Shown here: piece after piece, positions 51,759-52,790 of the stretch
How positions within the stretch are numbered: position 1 is the first letter of the stretch
Layout: every line of letters begins with the position of its first letter
NCBI RefSeq assembly: GCF_000612845.1
Contig: NZ_CCAT010000068.1
Span: forward strand, 1 to 52,790
From: Clostridium ihumii AP5
GTDB taxonomy: Bacteria > Bacillota > Clostridia > Clostridiales > Clostridiaceae
Direction of reading: 5' to 3'
DNA: 52,790 bases
Made by a program: the position numbers and the translations under genes
The notes under the pieces: model-generated
Told to the model about the DNA's origin: nothing
The model's input: only the letters and a program-made list of their open reading frames with translations
Databases searched by the model: none

Positions 51759-52790
51759 CTATTTTGCTGCATTTTCTTTAAGAAAATTTTTTAATAATTC
51801 TAGCTTATATGGTTCTATAAGTTGTATAAGTATTTTTATAATATCGTATAGTTCCTCTTCAGTAAATTTTCTGCTACCTTGATTATTTTCTTTTTTTGTT
51901 TCATTCTGTGATATTTCTTCTTTTTCATCCCCAACCTCAACTACATCTTCTACATCTATTATATCTGAATTTTCACTATTTAAATTTTCGTTAAGTGAAT
52001 TTAAACTCAAATTATCCAAATCTAAATCAATATCATCAACTTTTGTCTTATAAATTTCATTTTCTTTCAAGTTATCTGCAACCTTACCTAAGTTTACTCC
52101 TCCAAAAATATCATCTATATTTAATGTTTGATTTATAGCACTTTGAGCTGCATTAAACAAATTACCTATTACTCCTTGAAATGCCTCAATATCTTTCGGT
52201 GAAACTGCACTAAATACTGCTGAAAAACTATTTATGGGATTGCTGTTATCTTGTCTTCTTTCTTCTCTAACAACTTCATCATTAGTCGCTGCTTGTTCAT
52301 TCCCCATAAAACTACTTACCATTTTAGCTAATTCACTAAAATCAAACCCTCCAAAAGGATTTCCATTTTGATTTTGATTTTGATTATTATTATTCATGTC
52401 ATTATTCATTGGTGCATTATCCATGTTACCATTTCCCATGAATGCAGAAATTAAATTAGATACAATATCACCATTTCCGCCTCCACCGCCTCTTCCTGTT
52501 CCAGTCAACGCTCCTAAAAGTCCCATCATATCAAGTCCACCAAACATATTTGCAAAAGGATTTCCATTCATTTGTGGATTCATACCCCAATTCATTTGTG
52601 GATTCATTCCCCCATTCATTTGCGGATTCATTCCTCCATTCATTTGTGGATTCATTCCTCCATTCATTTGTGGATTCATTCCTCCATTCATTTGTGGGTT
52701 CATTCCTCCATTCATTTGTGGGTTCATTCCTCCATTCATTTGTGGGTTCATTCCTCCATTCATTTGTGGGTTCATTCCTCCATTCATTTG
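51759..52790 (-). CDS. Partial gene: protein with MNGGMNPQ repeats, function unknown
   Basis: At least 342 residues; the N-terminus lies beyond the window. It opens with eight copies of the eight-residue repeat MNGGMNPQ and one MNWGMNPQ, so Met, Asn and Gly dominate. A glycine-rich patch, Asn/Gln stretches and an acidic central region follow. The last 35 residues (FTEEELYDIIKILIQLIEPYK and on) form a hydrophobic helical end that is probably conserved. There is no membrane segment in the visible part. The real start cannot be seen. The 3' end runs into the small-RNA candidate. Confidence 0.7.
   Translation of the reverse strand, partial: QMNGGMNPQMNGGMNPQMNGGMNPQMNGGMNPQMNGGMNPQMNGGMNPQMNGGMNPQMNGGMNPQMNWGMNPQMNGNPFANMFGGLDMMGLLGALTGTGRGGGGGNGDIVSNLISAFMGNGNMDNAPMNNDMNNNNQNQNQNGNPFGGFDFSELAKMVSSFMGNEQAATNDEVVREERRQDNSNPINSFSAVFSAVSPKDIEAFQGVIGNLFNAAQSAINQTLNIDDIFGGVNLGKVADNLKENEIYKTKVDDIDLDLDNLSLNSLNENLNSENSDIIDVEDVVEVGDEKEEISQNETKKENNQGSRKFTEEELYDIIKILIQLIEPYKLELLKNFLKENAAK
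52567..52790. repeat. 24-bp tandem repeats encoding MNGGMNPQ
   Basis: About nine tandem units, forward sequence CATTCATTTGTGGGTTCATT plus four more bases (CCTC), with a few third-position changes (GGA/GGG, GTG/GCG). The array reaches the window edge, so the full copy number is unknown. It lies in frame within the partial gene. Confidence 0.9.

Noticed and set aside
52567-52790. CRISPR-like array
   Set aside because: The repeats are contiguous 24-bp units in frame with a protein-coding gene; there are no variable spacers.

Overview
The window looks like chromosomal DNA of a low-GC Clostridium sensu stricto. It is very AT-rich, has strong AGGAGG-type ribosome binding sites with many GTG and TTG starts, clostridial-type proteins throughout, and dense intrinsic terminators. 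I see no rRNA, tRNA, CRISPR array, prophage or transposase gene.

Layout. (1) 1-6660: a TauE/SafE-type permease, small uncharacterised proteins, and a pantothenate operon on the minus strand (panG-like, panB, panC, panD). (2) 6766-24062, minus strand: a complete ethanolamine-utilisation (eut) bacterial microcompartment locus. In transcription order it is eutG // eutS-P-V-W // eutA-B-C-L-K(like)-E-M-T-D-J-(TIGR02536 type)-N-(PduT-like BMC)-H-Q. (3) 24229-30069: a glycerophosphodiesterase, a methyltransferase, an orphan PAS histidine kinase, cobT and ung. (4) 30800-37600: a DUF4397 protein, a BmrC/BmrD-like heterodimeric ABC exporter, a padR-degV pair with a large operator palindrome, and a DUF1450-like protein. 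(5) 37651-39629: cobC-cobU-cobS, which with cobT make the cobalamin nucleotide-loop assembly set. (6) 39788-52790: a metal ABC importer with a Fur-type box, a small sirohaem-type reductase, ribokinase, an ECF sigma/anti-sigma pair, a site-2 protease, a phosphodiester glycosidase, PhoH, PerR with its own PerR box, two uncharacterised proteins and a probable C-rich small RNA.

How the genes work together. EutH imports ethanolamine. EutBC, with adenosylcobalamin supplied by EutT and protected by EutA, splits it into acetaldehyde and ammonia inside a shell made of EutS, L, K-like, M, N and a PduT-like protein. EutE and EutG convert acetaldehyde to acetyl-CoA or ethanol, and EutD makes acetyl phosphate. 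EutW senses ethanolamine and activates the ANTAR protein EutV. I find three EutV target sites, upstream of eutG, eutS and eutA. Each has two hairpins with six-base loops carrying A at position 1 and G at position 4, and the second hairpin overlaps a terminator. The nearby cob genes complete cobalamin from salvaged precursors, and the glycerophosphodiesterase just upstream of eutG could release ethanolamine from glycerophosphoethanolamine.

Most unusual items: a roughly 210-nt multi-hairpin leader between eutM and eutT that matches no riboswitch class I know; a C-rich small-RNA candidate at 51627-51713 resembling the sporulation RNA CsfG; a 68-bp perfect palindrome containing three operator units that overlaps the degV promoter; a family of MITE-like repeats whose inner arms covary; a PduT-like shell protein without the iron-sulfur ligand cysteine; a EutE with a C-terminal encapsulation peptide; and a panG that seems to start at AUA. 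All assignments come from reading the sequence; nothing was searched.
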